The notes: a model not told the origin generated them from the letters alone. A DNA stretch of 64,000 nucleotides from Lentzea sp. NEAU-D7 (GCF_026242055.1 NZ_JAPJDL010000027.1:61952-125951), one strand, 5' to 3'. Numbered from the stretch's first letter, positions 51,481 to 60,287 are shown. A program made the numbers and translations.

Positions 51481-52766
51481 GCTTCTCCTCTGCGTAGCAA
51501 CTTGCCCTGTGCCTGGCCGATCTCCTTGCCGCGCAACCAGGTCTGGCGAACGACCCCGTGCAGCTCGCGGCCGTGGTACGGCGTCACCGGGTTGCGGTGG
51601 TGCAGCTTGTCCCTGTCCACCACGAACGTCTCGTCCGGCGCGAACACCACGAGGTCCGCGTCCTTGCCCGCCTCGATGGCGCCCTTGGTCTCCAGCCCGA
51701 CCTGACGCGCCGGGTGCGTCGCCATCCAGCGGACGACGTCGGTGAGGTGGAAGCCGCGCTCCCGTGCGCCCGTCCACACCGCCGGCAACCCGAGCTGCAG
51801 CGACGCGATGCCGCCCCACGCCGTCGCGAAGTCGCCTTCCTTCAGCTCCACCGTGCTCGGCGAGTGGTCGCTGACGACCAGGTCGATCACGCCGTCGCGC
51901 AGGCCCTGCCACAGCGCCTCGCGGTTCTCCGCCTCGCGGATCGGCGGGCAGCACTTGAACTCCGTCTGCCCGTCGTGGATCTCCTCGGCGGTGAAGGTCA
52001 GGTAGTGCGGGCAGGTCTCGGCGGTGATCCGCAGGCTCTCCCGTTTGGCGGCCCCCAGGATCGAGAGCGCGTCCGACGACGAGAGGTGCAGGACGTGCGT
52101 GCGCGCGCCGGTCCTGCGGGTCAACGCCACGACGTCGCTGATCGCCTTGTTCTCGGCCTCGCGGGGCCGGGACGCCAGGAAGCCCGCGTAGTCCGGTTCG
52201 GACTCACGAACCGTGTGCGCGTCTTCGGCGTGCACGATCGTCAACGCGTCGAGCGTGGCCAGCTGCCTGAGCGCCACTTCGAGTTCGCCGGTCGTGACGG
52301 CCGGGAACTCGTCCACGCCCGAGTGCAGCAGGAAGCACTTGAAGCCGAAGACACCTGCCTCGTGCAACGGCTTCAGGTCCGCGAGGTTGCCGGGGACGAT
52401 GCCGCCCCAGAACCCGACGTCGACCGAGACGTTCGCCGCGGCCTTGCGCTTGATCTCCAGCGCCGCCACCTCGACCGTCGGCGGGATGCTGTTGAGCGGC
52501 ATGTCGATGATCGTCGTGACGCCTCCGGCGGCGGCGGCCCTCGTGGCTGTCTCGAAGCCCTCCCACTCGCTGCGGCCGGGGTCGTTGACGTGCACGTGGG
52601 TGTCGACCAGCCCCGGCAGCAGCACCTCGTCGTCCGCGAGGTGCACGACGTTGGGCGAGTCGATCCGGGGCTCGACCGCGACGATCCGGCCGTCGGCGAC
52701 ACCCACGTCACACGCGATCTCGCCCTGCGGGGTCACGACCCTGCGGGCGCGGAAGACCAGGTCCAT
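51477..52766 (-). CDS. allB: allantoinase
   Basis: 429 residues from ATG 52766. A dihydroorotase-like amidohydrolase opening allantoin to allantoate. Metal-site residues are in place: HxH His57, His59 (DTHVHVNDPG), bridging Lys143 (FGFKCFLLHSG), His in VHAED, His in HVLHLSSSDA and Asp in VVSDHSPS. It lies 5 bp after glxK and overlaps alc. Confidence 0.96.
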   Translation of the reverse strand: MDLVFRARRVVTPQGEIACDVGVADGRIVAVEPRIDSPNVVHLADDEVLLPGLVDTHVHVNDPGRSEWEGFETATRAAAAGGVTTIIDMPLNSIPPTVEVAALEIKRKAAANVSVDVGFWGGIVPGNLADLKPLHEAGVFGFKCFLLHSGVDEFPAVTTGELEVALRQLATLDALTIVHAEDAHTVRESEPDYAGFLASRPREAENKAISDVVALTRRTGARTHVLHLSSSDALSILGAAKRESLRITAETCPHYLTFTAEEIHDGQTEFKCCPPIREAENREALWQGLRDGVIDLVVSDHSPSTVELKEGDFATAWGGIASLQLGLPAVWTGARERGFHLTDVVRWMATHPARQVGLETKGAIEAGKDADLVVFAPDETFVVDRDKLHHRNPVTPYHGRELHGVVRQTWLRGKEIGQAQGKLLRRGEA

Positions 52767-52771
52767 GGCAC

Positions 52772-53776
52772 TCACTCTGACACCCAGTCGCGGGCGATGC
52801 GACCGCCGAGAACGCCCAGCAGCGAATCGGCCGAGGCCATGCACCGCGTGACGTCCGGTTCGACGTCCAGCAGCGCGTAGGCGGCCTTCAGCCCCAGGTC
52901 GCCGGGCTCGACCGAGCACTGGCCGGCCACCGCGACCACCGGTACGTCACCCGAGGCCCTGACCACGCCGTACGGCGCCTTGCCGTGCCGGGTCTGCTCG
53001 TCGAGCGACCCCTCGCCCGTGATCACCAGCGACGCGCCGGCGACGGCCTCGGCGAACCCGGCCAGTTCCAGCACGACCTCGATGCCCGGCCGGAACCGCG
53101 CGCCCAGCACCGCGAGAGCGGCGAACCCGATCCCGCCCGCCGCGCCCGCGCCGGGCTGTGAGGCATGCTCCGGTCCGACGCGCCGGGCGAACTCGGCGAG
53201 CCGCGCTTCGAGGATCTCCACCTGCTCGGGCGAGGCTCCCTTCTGCGGCCCGTAGACCGCCGCCGCGCCGGAAGGACCGAGCAGCGGGTTGTCCACGTCC
53301 GAGGCCAGCACGAGGTCGACGCCCTCGAACGACGCCTTGCCCAGCGCCTCCAGCATGCCCGCGCCGCCGTCCGTGCACGCGCTGCCGCCCAGCCCGAGCA
53401 CGATCGTGGTGCAGCCGACGTCGAGGGCGGCTTTCAGCAGCTCACCGACGCCGTGGCTGGTGGCGTCGAGCGGCGCGGGCCGCTCCAGCAACGTCAGTCC
53501 CGCCGCCGAGGCCACCTCGACCACGGCGGTCGTGCCCCTGACCGCGAACGACGCGGGCACCGGCTTGCCCACCGGCCCGGTGACCCAGCGCCCGACCTTC
53601 ACGAACCCGGCGGCGACGGCGGCGTCGACGGTGCCGTCGCCGCCGTCGGCCACCGGGAGGAGGCGCACGTCCACGTCCGGGGCCGCCTCCCGCAGGCCGC
53701 GCGCGACGGCGGCGGCGACCTGCGGGGCGGTGAGCGATCCCTTGAACTTGTCCGGCGCGACGATCACCCTTGTCAC
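52772..53776 (-). CDS. glxK: glycerate kinase
   Basis: 334 residues from GTG 53776, overlapping the gcl stop as GTGA. It phosphorylates glycerate, the end product of the glyoxylate carboligase branch. Family-I glycerate kinase motifs: VIVAPDKFKGSLTAPQVAAA, LLPVADGGDGT, LGLGGSACTDGGAGML, and VITGEGSLDEQT. Cytosolic. The context makes it the terminal enzyme of the allantoin-to-glycerate route. Confidence 0.95.
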   Translation of the reverse strand: MTRVIVAPDKFKGSLTAPQVAAAVARGLREAAPDVDVRLLPVADGGDGTVDAAVAAGFVKVGRWVTGPVGKPVPASFAVRGTTAVVEVASAAGLTLLERPAPLDATSHGVGELLKAALDVGCTTIVLGLGGSACTDGGAGMLEALGKASFEGVDLVLASDVDNPLLGPSGAAAVYGPQKGASPEQVEILEARLAEFARRVGPEHASQPGAGAAGGIGFAALAVLGARFRPGIEVVLELAGFAEAVAGASLVITGEGSLDEQTRHGKAPYGVVRASGDVPVVAVAGQCSVEPGDLGLKAAYALLDVEPDVTRCMASADSLLGVLGGRIARDWVSE

Positions 53777-55473
53777 GGCAGCGGCTCGAATTCCCTCATC
53801 GCGGCGATCGACGTGCCGTTCGCGGTGTTGCCCTCGCGCTCGATCATGATCTCCACGAGCACCGGCCGCGACGTCCTGTCGGCCTCCTTGCGCGCCCACT
53901 CCAGCGAGGCTCGGATCTCGCTCGGATCGGCGACCCGGATGCCGGAGCAGCCGTAGGCCTCCATGATCTTCACGTTGTCCGAGCCGCTCGTGTCGTAGTG
54001 GATGTCGACCTCGTACTTCATGTCGTAGCCACCGTGGTCCTCGGCCATCCGGATCAGGCCGAGGTACTCGTTGTTCAGCATGATCAGCACGAACGGGACG
54101 TCGTACTGGGCGCCGACGGCGAGTTCCTCCACCAGGAACTGGAACGAGTAGTCGCCGACGATGCCCACGACCTCGGCGTCAGGCCTGGCCTTCTTCACGC
54201 CGATCGCCGCCGGGATCTCCCAGCCGAGCGGGCCTGCCTGGCCGCAGACCTGGTAGTGCCGCGGCTTGTGCGCCTTCTGGTGCTGCCCGGACCAGATCTG
54301 GTAGAGCCCGATGGCCGTGACGAAGTAGGTGTCCGGGCCGTAGAACTCGTTGATCTCCTTGAAGACCCGCGGTGCCTTGACCGGCACGGTGTCGAAGTCC
54401 TCGCGCCGCAGCAGCGTCCGCTTGAGCTCCTGGCACCGCTCGACCCAGGCACCGGACTCGCGAGGCCCGCGCGCACGTGCCTTTTCGAGCAGTGCCTGCA
54501 GGAACACCTTGGTGTCCGCGACGATCCCGAGGTCGGGTCCGAACACCTTGCCGATCTGCGTCGGCTCGACGTCGACGTGGATGAACTTGCGGTCGCCGCG
54601 GTACGTCGCGAGGTCGCCGGTGTGCCGGTCGCCGAACCGCGCGCCCAGTGCCAGCACCAGGTCCGACTCCAGGAACGACGCGTTGCCGTAGCGCTGGGAG
54701 GTCTGGATGCCGGTCATGCCCGCGTAGAGCGGGTGGTCCTCGTCGACGGCGCCCTTGCCCATCAGCGTGGCCTGAACCGGGATCTGCAGGAGCTCAGCCA
54801 GGTCCAGCAGCTCGGCGGACGCCTCGCCCAGGATGACACCGCCACCGGCGAGCAGCAGCGGGCGTTCGGCGGCCAGCAGCATCTCCAGCGCGCGCTCGAC
54901 CCGTGCGTCGGACGGCACGCTTTTGGGGACGGGCAACGGTTCGTCGATCGTGGAGTCCCACTCGATCTCCTGCTTCTGCACGTCGATCGGCAGGTCGATG
55001 AGGACCGGGCCGGGACGGCCGGAGCGGGCGATCCGGAACGCCTCGCGGAAGATCCACGGCATCTGCGCGGCTTCCTTGACCTGCACCGCCCACTTCGTGA
55101 CGGGAGCGGCGATCGAGACGATGTCGACGGCCTGGAACGCCTCCTGGTGCAGCTTCGACACCGCGGCCTGGCCGGTGATGCACAGGATCGGCACGGAGTC
55201 GGCCTGCGCGGTGTAGAGCCCGGTGATCATGTTCGTGCCGGCGGGGCCCGAGGTGCCGATCGCGACACCGACGTTGCCGGTCGTGCGCGACCAGCCGTCG
55301 GCCATGTGGGTCGCGCCCTCCTCGTGCCGGACGATGAGGTGCTCGATCGAGCCGTCCTGCTCCATCGCCTTGTACAGCGGGAGGATCGCGGCGCCGGGGC
55401 AGCCGAACACGGTGTCGATGCCCTCGGACTTCAGGACCTCGACGACCGCCTGCATGACTGGGATCTTCGGCAT
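53773..55473 (-). CDS. gcl: glyoxylate carboligase (tartronate-semialdehyde synthase), Glu51 variant
   Basis: 566 residues, a thiamine-diphosphate enzyme joining two glyoxylates to tartronate semialdehyde plus CO2. Typical parts are MITGLYTAQADSVPILCITGQA, QVCGQAGPLGWEIPAAIGV, and the cofactor loop GDYSFQFLVEELAVGAQYDVP...NNEYLG. Position 51 (RHEEGATHM) is Glu; characterised E. coli Gcl has Val51 there, while almost all other such enzymes have Glu. The operon position between glxR and glxK still argues strongly for Gcl. It starts 3 bp after glxR. Confidence 0.92.
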   Translation of the reverse strand: MPKIPVMQAVVEVLKSEGIDTVFGCPGAAILPLYKAMEQDGSIEHLIVRHEEGATHMADGWSRTTGNVGVAIGTSGPAGTNMITGLYTAQADSVPILCITGQAAVSKLHQEAFQAVDIVSIAAPVTKWAVQVKEAAQMPWIFREAFRIARSGRPGPVLIDLPIDVQKQEIEWDSTIDEPLPVPKSVPSDARVERALEMLLAAERPLLLAGGGVILGEASAELLDLAELLQIPVQATLMGKGAVDEDHPLYAGMTGIQTSQRYGNASFLESDLVLALGARFGDRHTGDLATYRGDRKFIHVDVEPTQIGKVFGPDLGIVADTKVFLQALLEKARARGPRESGAWVERCQELKRTLLRREDFDTVPVKAPRVFKEINEFYGPDTYFVTAIGLYQIWSGQHQKAHKPRHYQVCGQAGPLGWEIPAAIGVKKARPDAEVVGIVGDYSFQFLVEELAVGAQYDVPFVLIMLNNEYLGLIRMAEDHGGYDMKYEVDIHYDTSGSDNVKIMEAYGCSGIRVADPSEIRASLEWARKEADRTSRPVLVEIMIEREGNTANGTSIAAMREFEPLP

Positions 55474-55476
55474 GTT

Positions 55477-56334
55477 CTACGACCTTCCCGCGAAGTTCTC
55501 GATGACCTTGAGCAGCGCGGAGTGGTCGAGCGACCCGTAACCCTGCGCGCGTGCCGCCGCGACGAGAGCGGCGATCTGGTTGGTGACCGGCAGCGCGACG
55601 TCGGCGGCGCGTGCCGCGTCCAGTGCGATGCCCATGTCCTTGTGGTGCAGGTCGATCCGGAAGCCGGGCTGGAACTCCCGCGCGATCATGGACTCGCGCT
55701 TCAGGTCCAGGATCCGGTTCGCCGCGAGACCGCCCGCGAGCACGTCCAGGCCCGCCTTCGGGTCGACGCCGGACGCCTCCAGCAACACGATCGACTCCGC
55801 CACGAGGGCGTAGATGCCGCCCACCATGAGCTGGTTCGCGGCCTTCACGACCTGACCCGCGCCGTGCGGTCCGACGTGGACGATCGTCTTGCCGACGACC
55901 TCCAGGAACGGCCTGGCGGCGGCGAAGTCGGCCTCGGTGCCGCCGACCATGATGCTCAAAGATGCCTGCACCGCACCGGTCTGACCGCCGCTGACCGGCG
56001 CGTCGAGCACCCGGACGTGCGACAGCTTCTTCGCGATCTCGATCGACGTGGACGGCCGGATCGTGCTCATGTCGACCAGCAGCGTGCCGTCGTCGAACTC
56101 GACCTCGTCGATCACGGCCTCGACCTGCGGGTGGTTCGGCAACATCGTGATGACGACCTCGGCGCCGCTCACGGCGTCCTGCGCGCTCGAAGCGGCCTTG
56201 CCCCCGTCGGCGACGAGCTTGTCGAGCGACGCCGGGCTGAGGTCGAAGCCCGTCACGTCGTGCCCGGCGGCTACGAGGTGGGCCGCCATCGGGCTGCCCA
56301 TGATGCCGAGTCCGATGAATCCGATCCTGGTCAT
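55477..56334 (-). CDS. glxR: tartronate-semialdehyde reductase
   Basis: 285 residues. It is a beta-hydroxyacid dehydrogenase reducing tartronate semialdehyde to glycerate. It has the Rossmann motif GFIGLGIMGSPMA, substrate loop DAPVSGGQTGA and the catalytic Lys in GAGQVVKAANQLMVGG. It overlaps the hyi stop by 4 bp (ATGA). Assignment among beta-HADs relies on the operon context with gcl, hyi and glxK. Confidence 0.95.
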   Translation of the reverse strand: MTRIGFIGLGIMGSPMAAHLVAAGHDVTGFDLSPASLDKLVADGGKAASSAQDAVSGAEVVITMLPNHPQVEAVIDEVEFDDGTLLVDMSTIRPSTSIEIAKKLSHVRVLDAPVSGGQTGAVQASLSIMVGGTEADFAAARPFLEVVGKTIVHVGPHGAGQVVKAANQLMVGGIYALVAESIVLLEASGVDPKAGLDVLAGGLAANRILDLKRESMIAREFQPGFRIDLHHKDMGIALDAARAADVALPVTNQIAALVAAARAQGYGSLDHSALLKVIENFAGRS

Positions 56335-57077
56335 GCGTTGTTCCTCCAGTCGAAGGAGCCGGTGACGGGCTTGTACTCGGCGCCGACGAAGCCCGTGTAG
56401 CCGTTGGCGCGGAGCTTCGCGAGATGCCCGAAGAGGTCGAGTTCGCCGGTGCCGGGCTCACCGCGTCCGGGAGCGTCGGCGATCTGCACGTGACCGATGC
56501 GGTCGACGTGGTCGGCGAGGAGGTCGAGGTCGTCACCGTTCGTGGCGAGGTGGTAGAGGTCCGCGAGCAGCTTCACGTTGCCGCGGTCGATCTCGTCGAT
56601 GAGCTCGAACGCCTGGTGGGCGGTCTTGATCGGGTACTTCGGCGCGCCGCTCAGCGGTTCGATCACGAGCTGGACGCCTGCCTGCGCCGCGACGTCGGCG
56701 GCGAAGCGGTAGTTGGAGACGGTCTGCGCGGTGGTCTCGAAGTTGCCGTGCAGCGCGTTGAGCGTGGGGCAGCCGAGGCGGTCCGCGATGGCCGTGGTGA
56801 TCTCGACGTTCGCGCGGAACTCCGCCTCGCGGCCGGGCCAGCTCGCGAGGCCGCGGTCTCCCGCCGGCATGTCGCCCGCGTAGAGGTTGAGGCCCACGAG
56901 GCGCACACCCGCGTCGACGACGGCGCCTTCGAACGCCTCGATCTCCCGCGTCTCGGGTACGGCGTCCGCGAACGGCCACCAGATCTCGACCGCGTCGAAC
57001 CCGGCGGCTCGCGCGGCGGCCGGGCGTTCCAGCAACGGCAGTTCCGTGAAGAGCATGGACAGGTTTGCGTCGAACAT
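56331..57077 (-). CDS. hyi: hydroxypyruvate isomerase
   Basis: 248 residues, a TIM-barrel of the AP-endonuclease-2 type. It interconverts hydroxypyruvate and tartronate semialdehyde. Motifs: FDANLSMLFTELPLLERPAAARAAGFDAVEIWWPF, NALHGNFETT, QLVIEPLSG, LLADLYHLATNGDD, and IGHVQIADAPGRGEPGTGELD. It is the first gene of the six-gene operon and is divergent from uraD across a promoter region with three palindromes. Confidence 0.95.
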   Translation of the reverse strand: MFDANLSMLFTELPLLERPAAARAAGFDAVEIWWPFADAVPETREIEAFEGAVVDAGVRLVGLNLYAGDMPAGDRGLASWPGREAEFRANVEITTAIADRLGCPTLNALHGNFETTAQTVSNYRFAADVAAQAGVQLVIEPLSGAPKYPIKTAHQAFELIDEIDRGNVKLLADLYHLATNGDDLDLLADHVDRIGHVQIADAPGRGEPGTGELDLFGHLAKLRANGYTGFVGAEYKPVTGSFDWRNNA

Positions 57078-57106
57078 CGGATGCGTTCCTTCCCACCCAG
57101 AGAATA

Positions 57107-57203
57107 TTTCACTCTGCGGAAGTTGGATTTCGTACTACGGAGACACTAGACATCCCGCTCGACCCAGGTCAAGAATGTGGAAGTTAGATTCCGCGATACA
57201 GAA
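57107..57203. promoter_or_regulatory. three IclR/AllR-like palindromes at the hyi/uraD divergent promoter
   Basis: Three 15-bp sites of form TTYYRC-N3-GYRGAA are seen: TTTCACTCTGCGGAA (57107-57121), the weaker TTTCGTACTACGGAG (57128-57142) and TTCCGCGATACAGAA (57189-57203). The first two are 21 bp apart, two helical turns. The same motif occurs at 63057-63071 before the IclR gene. Box 3 lies just before the uraD ribosome-binding site. Confidence 0.65.
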
Positions 57204-57215
57204 ACTTGGAGAGCC

Positions 57216-57698
57216 GTGGAGAGCTTCAACAGCGCCCCGGAGGCCGAACTGCGTCCTCTGCTCACCGAGTGCCTCGCGGTACCCCGCTGGGTCGACGCAG
57301 TGGTGGCGGGCAGGCCCTACGCGTCGATGGATGCACTCCTCGCGGCTTCTTCGGTTGCCGCACAAGGACTTTCCGACGAGGAAGTGCTCGGCGCCATCGC
57401 CGGGCACCCGCGCATCGGCGAACGGCAGAAGACAGGTGGGGTGTCGGCGAAGTGGTCGCGGTCCGAACAGTCCGGTGTGGACGCCTCCCAGGCTGATCGC
57501 CTGGCGGCCGCCAACGCCGCGTACGAGGATCGGTTCGGGCACATCTACCTGGTGTGCGCGACCGGCCTGAGCGGTGCGGAGATGCTCGGCAACCTGTCCT
57601 CGCGGATGGACAACCCGCCGGACGTCGAGCTCCGCGTCGTCAACGACGAACTCGCGAAGATCGCCGCGTTGCGGCTGCAGAAGCTGATCGGGAGCTGA
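57216..57698 (+). CDS. uraD: OHCU decarboxylase
   Basis: 160 residues from GTG 57216 with GGAGA six nt upstream and the family start ESFNSAPEAELRPLLTECLAVPRWV; the frame extends to 57177 but that part overlaps operator box 3. It decarboxylates 2-oxo-4-hydroxy-4-carboxy-5-ureidoimidazoline to S-allantoin. His64 in GHPRIGE is the conserved catalytic histidine. The C-terminal EDRFGHIYLVCATG stretch is also conserved. It overlaps the uricase ribosome-binding site. uraH, usually between uraD and uricase, is absent. Confidence 0.95.
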   Translation: MESFNSAPEAELRPLLTECLAVPRWVDAVVAGRPYASMDALLAASSVAAQGLSDEEVLGAIAGHPRIGERQKTGGVSAKWSRSEQSGVDASQADRLAAANAAYEDRFGHIYLVCATGLSGAEMLGNLSSRMDNPPDVELRVVNDELAKIAALRLQKLIGS

Positions 57699-57700
57699 AC

Positions 57701-58579
57701 ATGGCCATCGTCCTGGGCCCCAACCAGTACGGGAAGGCGGAGAACCGCCTCGTCACGGTGTCGCGCAACGGTTCCGTGCACACCGTCAAAGACCTGACCG
57801 TCAGCACCTCGCTGCGCGGAGACCTCGCGGACACGCACCTCACCGGCGACAACGCCAAGGTGCTCGCGACCGACACGCAGAAGAACACCGTCTACGCCTT
57901 CGCGAAGCAGGCGCCGGTCGGTGAGATCGAGGACTTCGCGCTGCGGTTGGGCCGGCACTTCGTCGGCTCGCAGGAACCGATCACCGGTGCCCGCATCCTG
58001 ATCGACGAGCACTCCTGGGACCGCATCGACGGCCACGACCACGCGTTCGTCCAGGGCTCGAACGAGAAGCGCACCACCGCGGTGACGATCGACGGCTCCG
58101 ACGCGTGGGTCGTGTCGGGCGTGCGCGACATGGTGGTGCTGAAGTCGACCGGATCGGAGTTCCACGGCTATCCGAAGGACCCGTACACGACTTTGAAGGA
58201 GACCAACGACCGCATCCTGGCGACGTCGGTGACGGCCCGGTGGCGCTACGTCGGCACCGACGCCGACTGGGCGAAGTCGTTCGCCGAGATCCGGTCGATC
58301 ATGCTGAAGACCTTCGCGGACAAGCATTCCCTGTCGTTGCAGCAGACTCTGTACGCGATGGGAGAGGCCGTGCTGAACGCCCGCCCGGAGGTAGCCGAGG
58401 TACGGCTCTCCATGCCGAACAAGCACCACTTCCTGGTGGACCTGAGCGCGTTCGGCCTGGAGAACGACAACGAGGTCTTCTACGCCGCGGACCGCCCGTA
58501 CGGGCTCATCGAGGGCTCGATCCTGCGGGACGACGCCCCCGAGGCTGGTCTTGCCTGGAGTACTTTGCCAGCCTTCTGA
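57701..58579 (+). CDS. urate oxidase (uricase)
   Basis: 292 residues. A cofactor-free tunnel-fold oxidase turning urate to 5-hydroxyisourate with O2. The catalytic Lys12 (YGKAENR) and Thr in ATDTQKNTVYAF are visible, as is the C-terminal His in MPNKHHFLVDL. The start ATG is preceded by GGGAGCTGAAC within the end of uraD. The last 74 bp overlap the FAD-monooxygenase gene on the opposite strand. Codes for a soluble enzyme; genes of this kind are also named pucL or uox. Confidence 0.96.
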   Translation: MAIVLGPNQYGKAENRLVTVSRNGSVHTVKDLTVSTSLRGDLADTHLTGDNAKVLATDTQKNTVYAFAKQAPVGEIEDFALRLGRHFVGSQEPITGARILIDEHSWDRIDGHDHAFVQGSNEKRTTAVTIDGSDAWVVSGVRDMVVLKSTGSEFHGYPKDPYTTLKETNDRILATSVTARWRYVGTDADWAKSFAEIRSIMLKTFADKHSLSLQQTLYAMGEAVLNARPEVAEVRLSMPNKHHFLVDLSAFGLENDNEVFYAADRPYGLIEGSILRDDAPEAGLAWSTLPAF

Positions 58580-59789
58580 ACACCACCGGGTTGAGCAGGC
58601 TCGCCGGCGAGGCGACCATGTGCACGACCCGGACGAAGCGGCTGAACAGGTCGGGGTCGTGCACGATCCCGGCCTGCCACTTCTTGAGGTACCAGCCGAG
58701 CAGGCCGGCGCGCCTCGGCCCGAGCCAGCTGCGGTCGGCGTTGCTGGACATCGCCCACGACCCCTTCGAGGTCTTCGCGATCTTCCGCTGGAACGCCCGG
58801 CACCCCTTGGCGCTGAAGTCCCGGTGCCGCCGGAACAGCAGCGCCTCCATCGCCGCCACGGTGATCCCCTGCCCGTACACGGGGTTGAACGCGCACACCG
58901 CGTCTCCCACCGCCACCAGCCCGCCCGGCCAGTTCGCCACGTCCTCGAAGGCGTTGCGGCGGCTGGCGGTACGGGCGAACAGGTAGACGGGCGTGAGCGG
59001 TTCGGCGTCGGCGAGCATCTCCGAGATCGGCACCCGCAACGAGTCCAGGAACCCCTGGTAGCCGTCGAGGTCACGCGGCGGGTGGTCACCGATCGCACCC
59101 TGTGCGGTGACCATGAGCCGGTCGCCCTCGACGCGCATCGCAGCGACGCCCCGCGGGAGGTCGGGCGCGGACAGGCTTTCCGCGTACACCACCGGGAAGT
59201 CCTCCGGCGCGGTGTAGATCCGGGTCGCGTACCCCGTGCCGGAGTCGACCACCTCGGGTTCCGGCGTGGTGATCCCCGCGGCGGCGAGCCACACCGGCAG
59301 CTTCGACGACCGGCCGGTCGCGTCCACGACCAGATCGGCGTCGACCCTGCCGTCGCGGGTGAGCACGCCGTCGACGACGCCGTCGCGGAACGACAGGCCG
59401 GTGACGTGCACGCCGTCCACGATCTCGGCGGTGACGCGTCGCCGGATGCAGGTCTCCAGCAGCGGGCGGCTCAACGACAGCAGCGGCAGGCCCAGCGGTG
59501 TCTTGGCGAGCCAGCCGAGCGGGTTGAGGATCCGCATGTCCCCCGCGTCGGCGAGCACCGCGCCCTCCGCCACGAGCTCGTCGCGCAGCCCGGGGAACAG
59601 TTCCTCCAGGAGTTCGCCGCCCCGCACCAGCAGCCCGTGCGTGTGCCTGCCCTGCGGCACTCCGGCCCGGTACTCGGGCTCCTCCGACAGCTCGTCGCGC
59701 TCCAGGACCACCACCTCGTCGCACGTCTCGGTCAGCACCCGAGCGGCGAGCAAGCCGGCGATTCCCCCACCCATCACCACGGCCTTCAT
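58506..59789 (-). CDS. FAD-dependent monooxygenase/oxidoreductase
   Basis: 427 residues from ATG 59789. FAD-binding GxGxxG-type motif VVMGGGIAGLLAARVL is N-terminal; the second motif GDAVCAFNPVYGQGIT binds the FAD ribityl. A DATGRSSKLP segment matches the DG motif of the group. It resembles geranylgeranyl-reductase-like or phenol-hydroxylase-like flavoproteins of actinomycetes. It has no signal peptide. The 3' end runs 74 bp into the opposite uricase gene, so convergent transcripts overlap. It is not obviously part of purine catabolism. Confidence 0.88.
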   Translation of the reverse strand: MKAVVMGGGIAGLLAARVLTETCDEVVVLERDELSEEPEYRAGVPQGRHTHGLLVRGGELLEELFPGLRDELVAEGAVLADAGDMRILNPLGWLAKTPLGLPLLSLSRPLLETCIRRRVTAEIVDGVHVTGLSFRDGVVDGVLTRDGRVDADLVVDATGRSSKLPVWLAAAGITTPEPEVVDSGTGYATRIYTAPEDFPVVYAESLSAPDLPRGVAAMRVEGDRLMVTAQGAIGDHPPRDLDGYQGFLDSLRVPISEMLADAEPLTPVYLFARTASRRNAFEDVANWPGGLVAVGDAVCAFNPVYGQGITVAAMEALLFRRHRDFSAKGCRAFQRKIAKTSKGSWAMSSNADRSWLGPRRAGLLGWYLKKWQAGIVHDPDLFSRFVRVVHMVASPASLLNPVVFRRLAKYSRQDQPRGRRPAGSSPR

Positions 59790-59819
59790 GCGGCCATTCA
59801 ACCAGCGACCGGCTGAGGG

Positions 59820-60287
59820 TCAGCGGTTCTCGCTCGTGCGCAACGACATCTGCTGATCACGCCACGAGTGGAACAGGTCGGCCTCGCAGTACCAGTCGAC
59901 GCCGGTCGGCCGTTCGCCGGAGACCATGAACTCGATCAGCAGCCGCCGGAACACGTCGAGCGGAACACCGACACCGGGAGGGAAGTCCGTGTACTTCTCG
60001 TTGACGTACGGCGCTTCCGGCGACCCTTTCGGCCAGCCCATGAAGGTGTTGTCGACGTAGTACATGTAGCCCCACCCACCGCGCACGGCGAGCACGACGT
60101 TGTGGTCCGGTTCGCCGTCCGCGGTGAGGTCGCGGCCGAAGTGGTCGAGCGACCCGTCGTTGCACTCGGGCCTGTCGAGCAGCCTGATCAGCGTGTCCAC
60201 ATCCGCCTCGCACGCGACGACCTGGTACTTGTGTTCGGCCGTCTCGAGGTCGGGGAGGCCGGTCCAGAGGCCCGCACGCATGCTCAT
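59820..60287 (-). CDS. Imm1-type immunity protein homologue
   Basis: 155 residues from ATG 60287 (ATG 60281 possible). The second half carries the Imm1-like pattern: WGYMYYVDNTFMGWPKGSPEAP, FPPGVGVPLDVFRRLLIEFMVSGERPTGVDWY. Imm1 proteins protect actinomycetes against deaminase and other polymorphic toxins. No toxin gene is adjacent, so this is an orphan immunity gene or has another role. It is 30 bp after the previous gene on the same strand. Soluble. Confidence 0.7.
   Translation of the reverse strand: MSMRAGLWTGLPDLETAEHKYQVVACEADVDTLIRLLDRPECNDGSLDHFGRDLTADGEPDHNVVLAVRGGWGYMYYVDNTFMGWPKGSPEAPYVNEKYTDFPPGVGVPLDVFRRLLIEFMVSGERPTGVDWYCEADLFHSWRDQQMSLRTSENR

Noticed and set aside
53770..56400. 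An 876-codon plus-strand open frame opposite gcl-glxR
   Set aside because: It is antisense to well-conserved genes, is Arg/Val/His/Asp-rich without any family pattern, and is open only because of the high GC content.
57177..57215. An upstream GTG (57177) as the uraD start
   Set aside because: It would put operator box 3 inside the gene and has no ribosome-binding site; GTG 57216 matches the family N-terminus and has GGAGA upstream.
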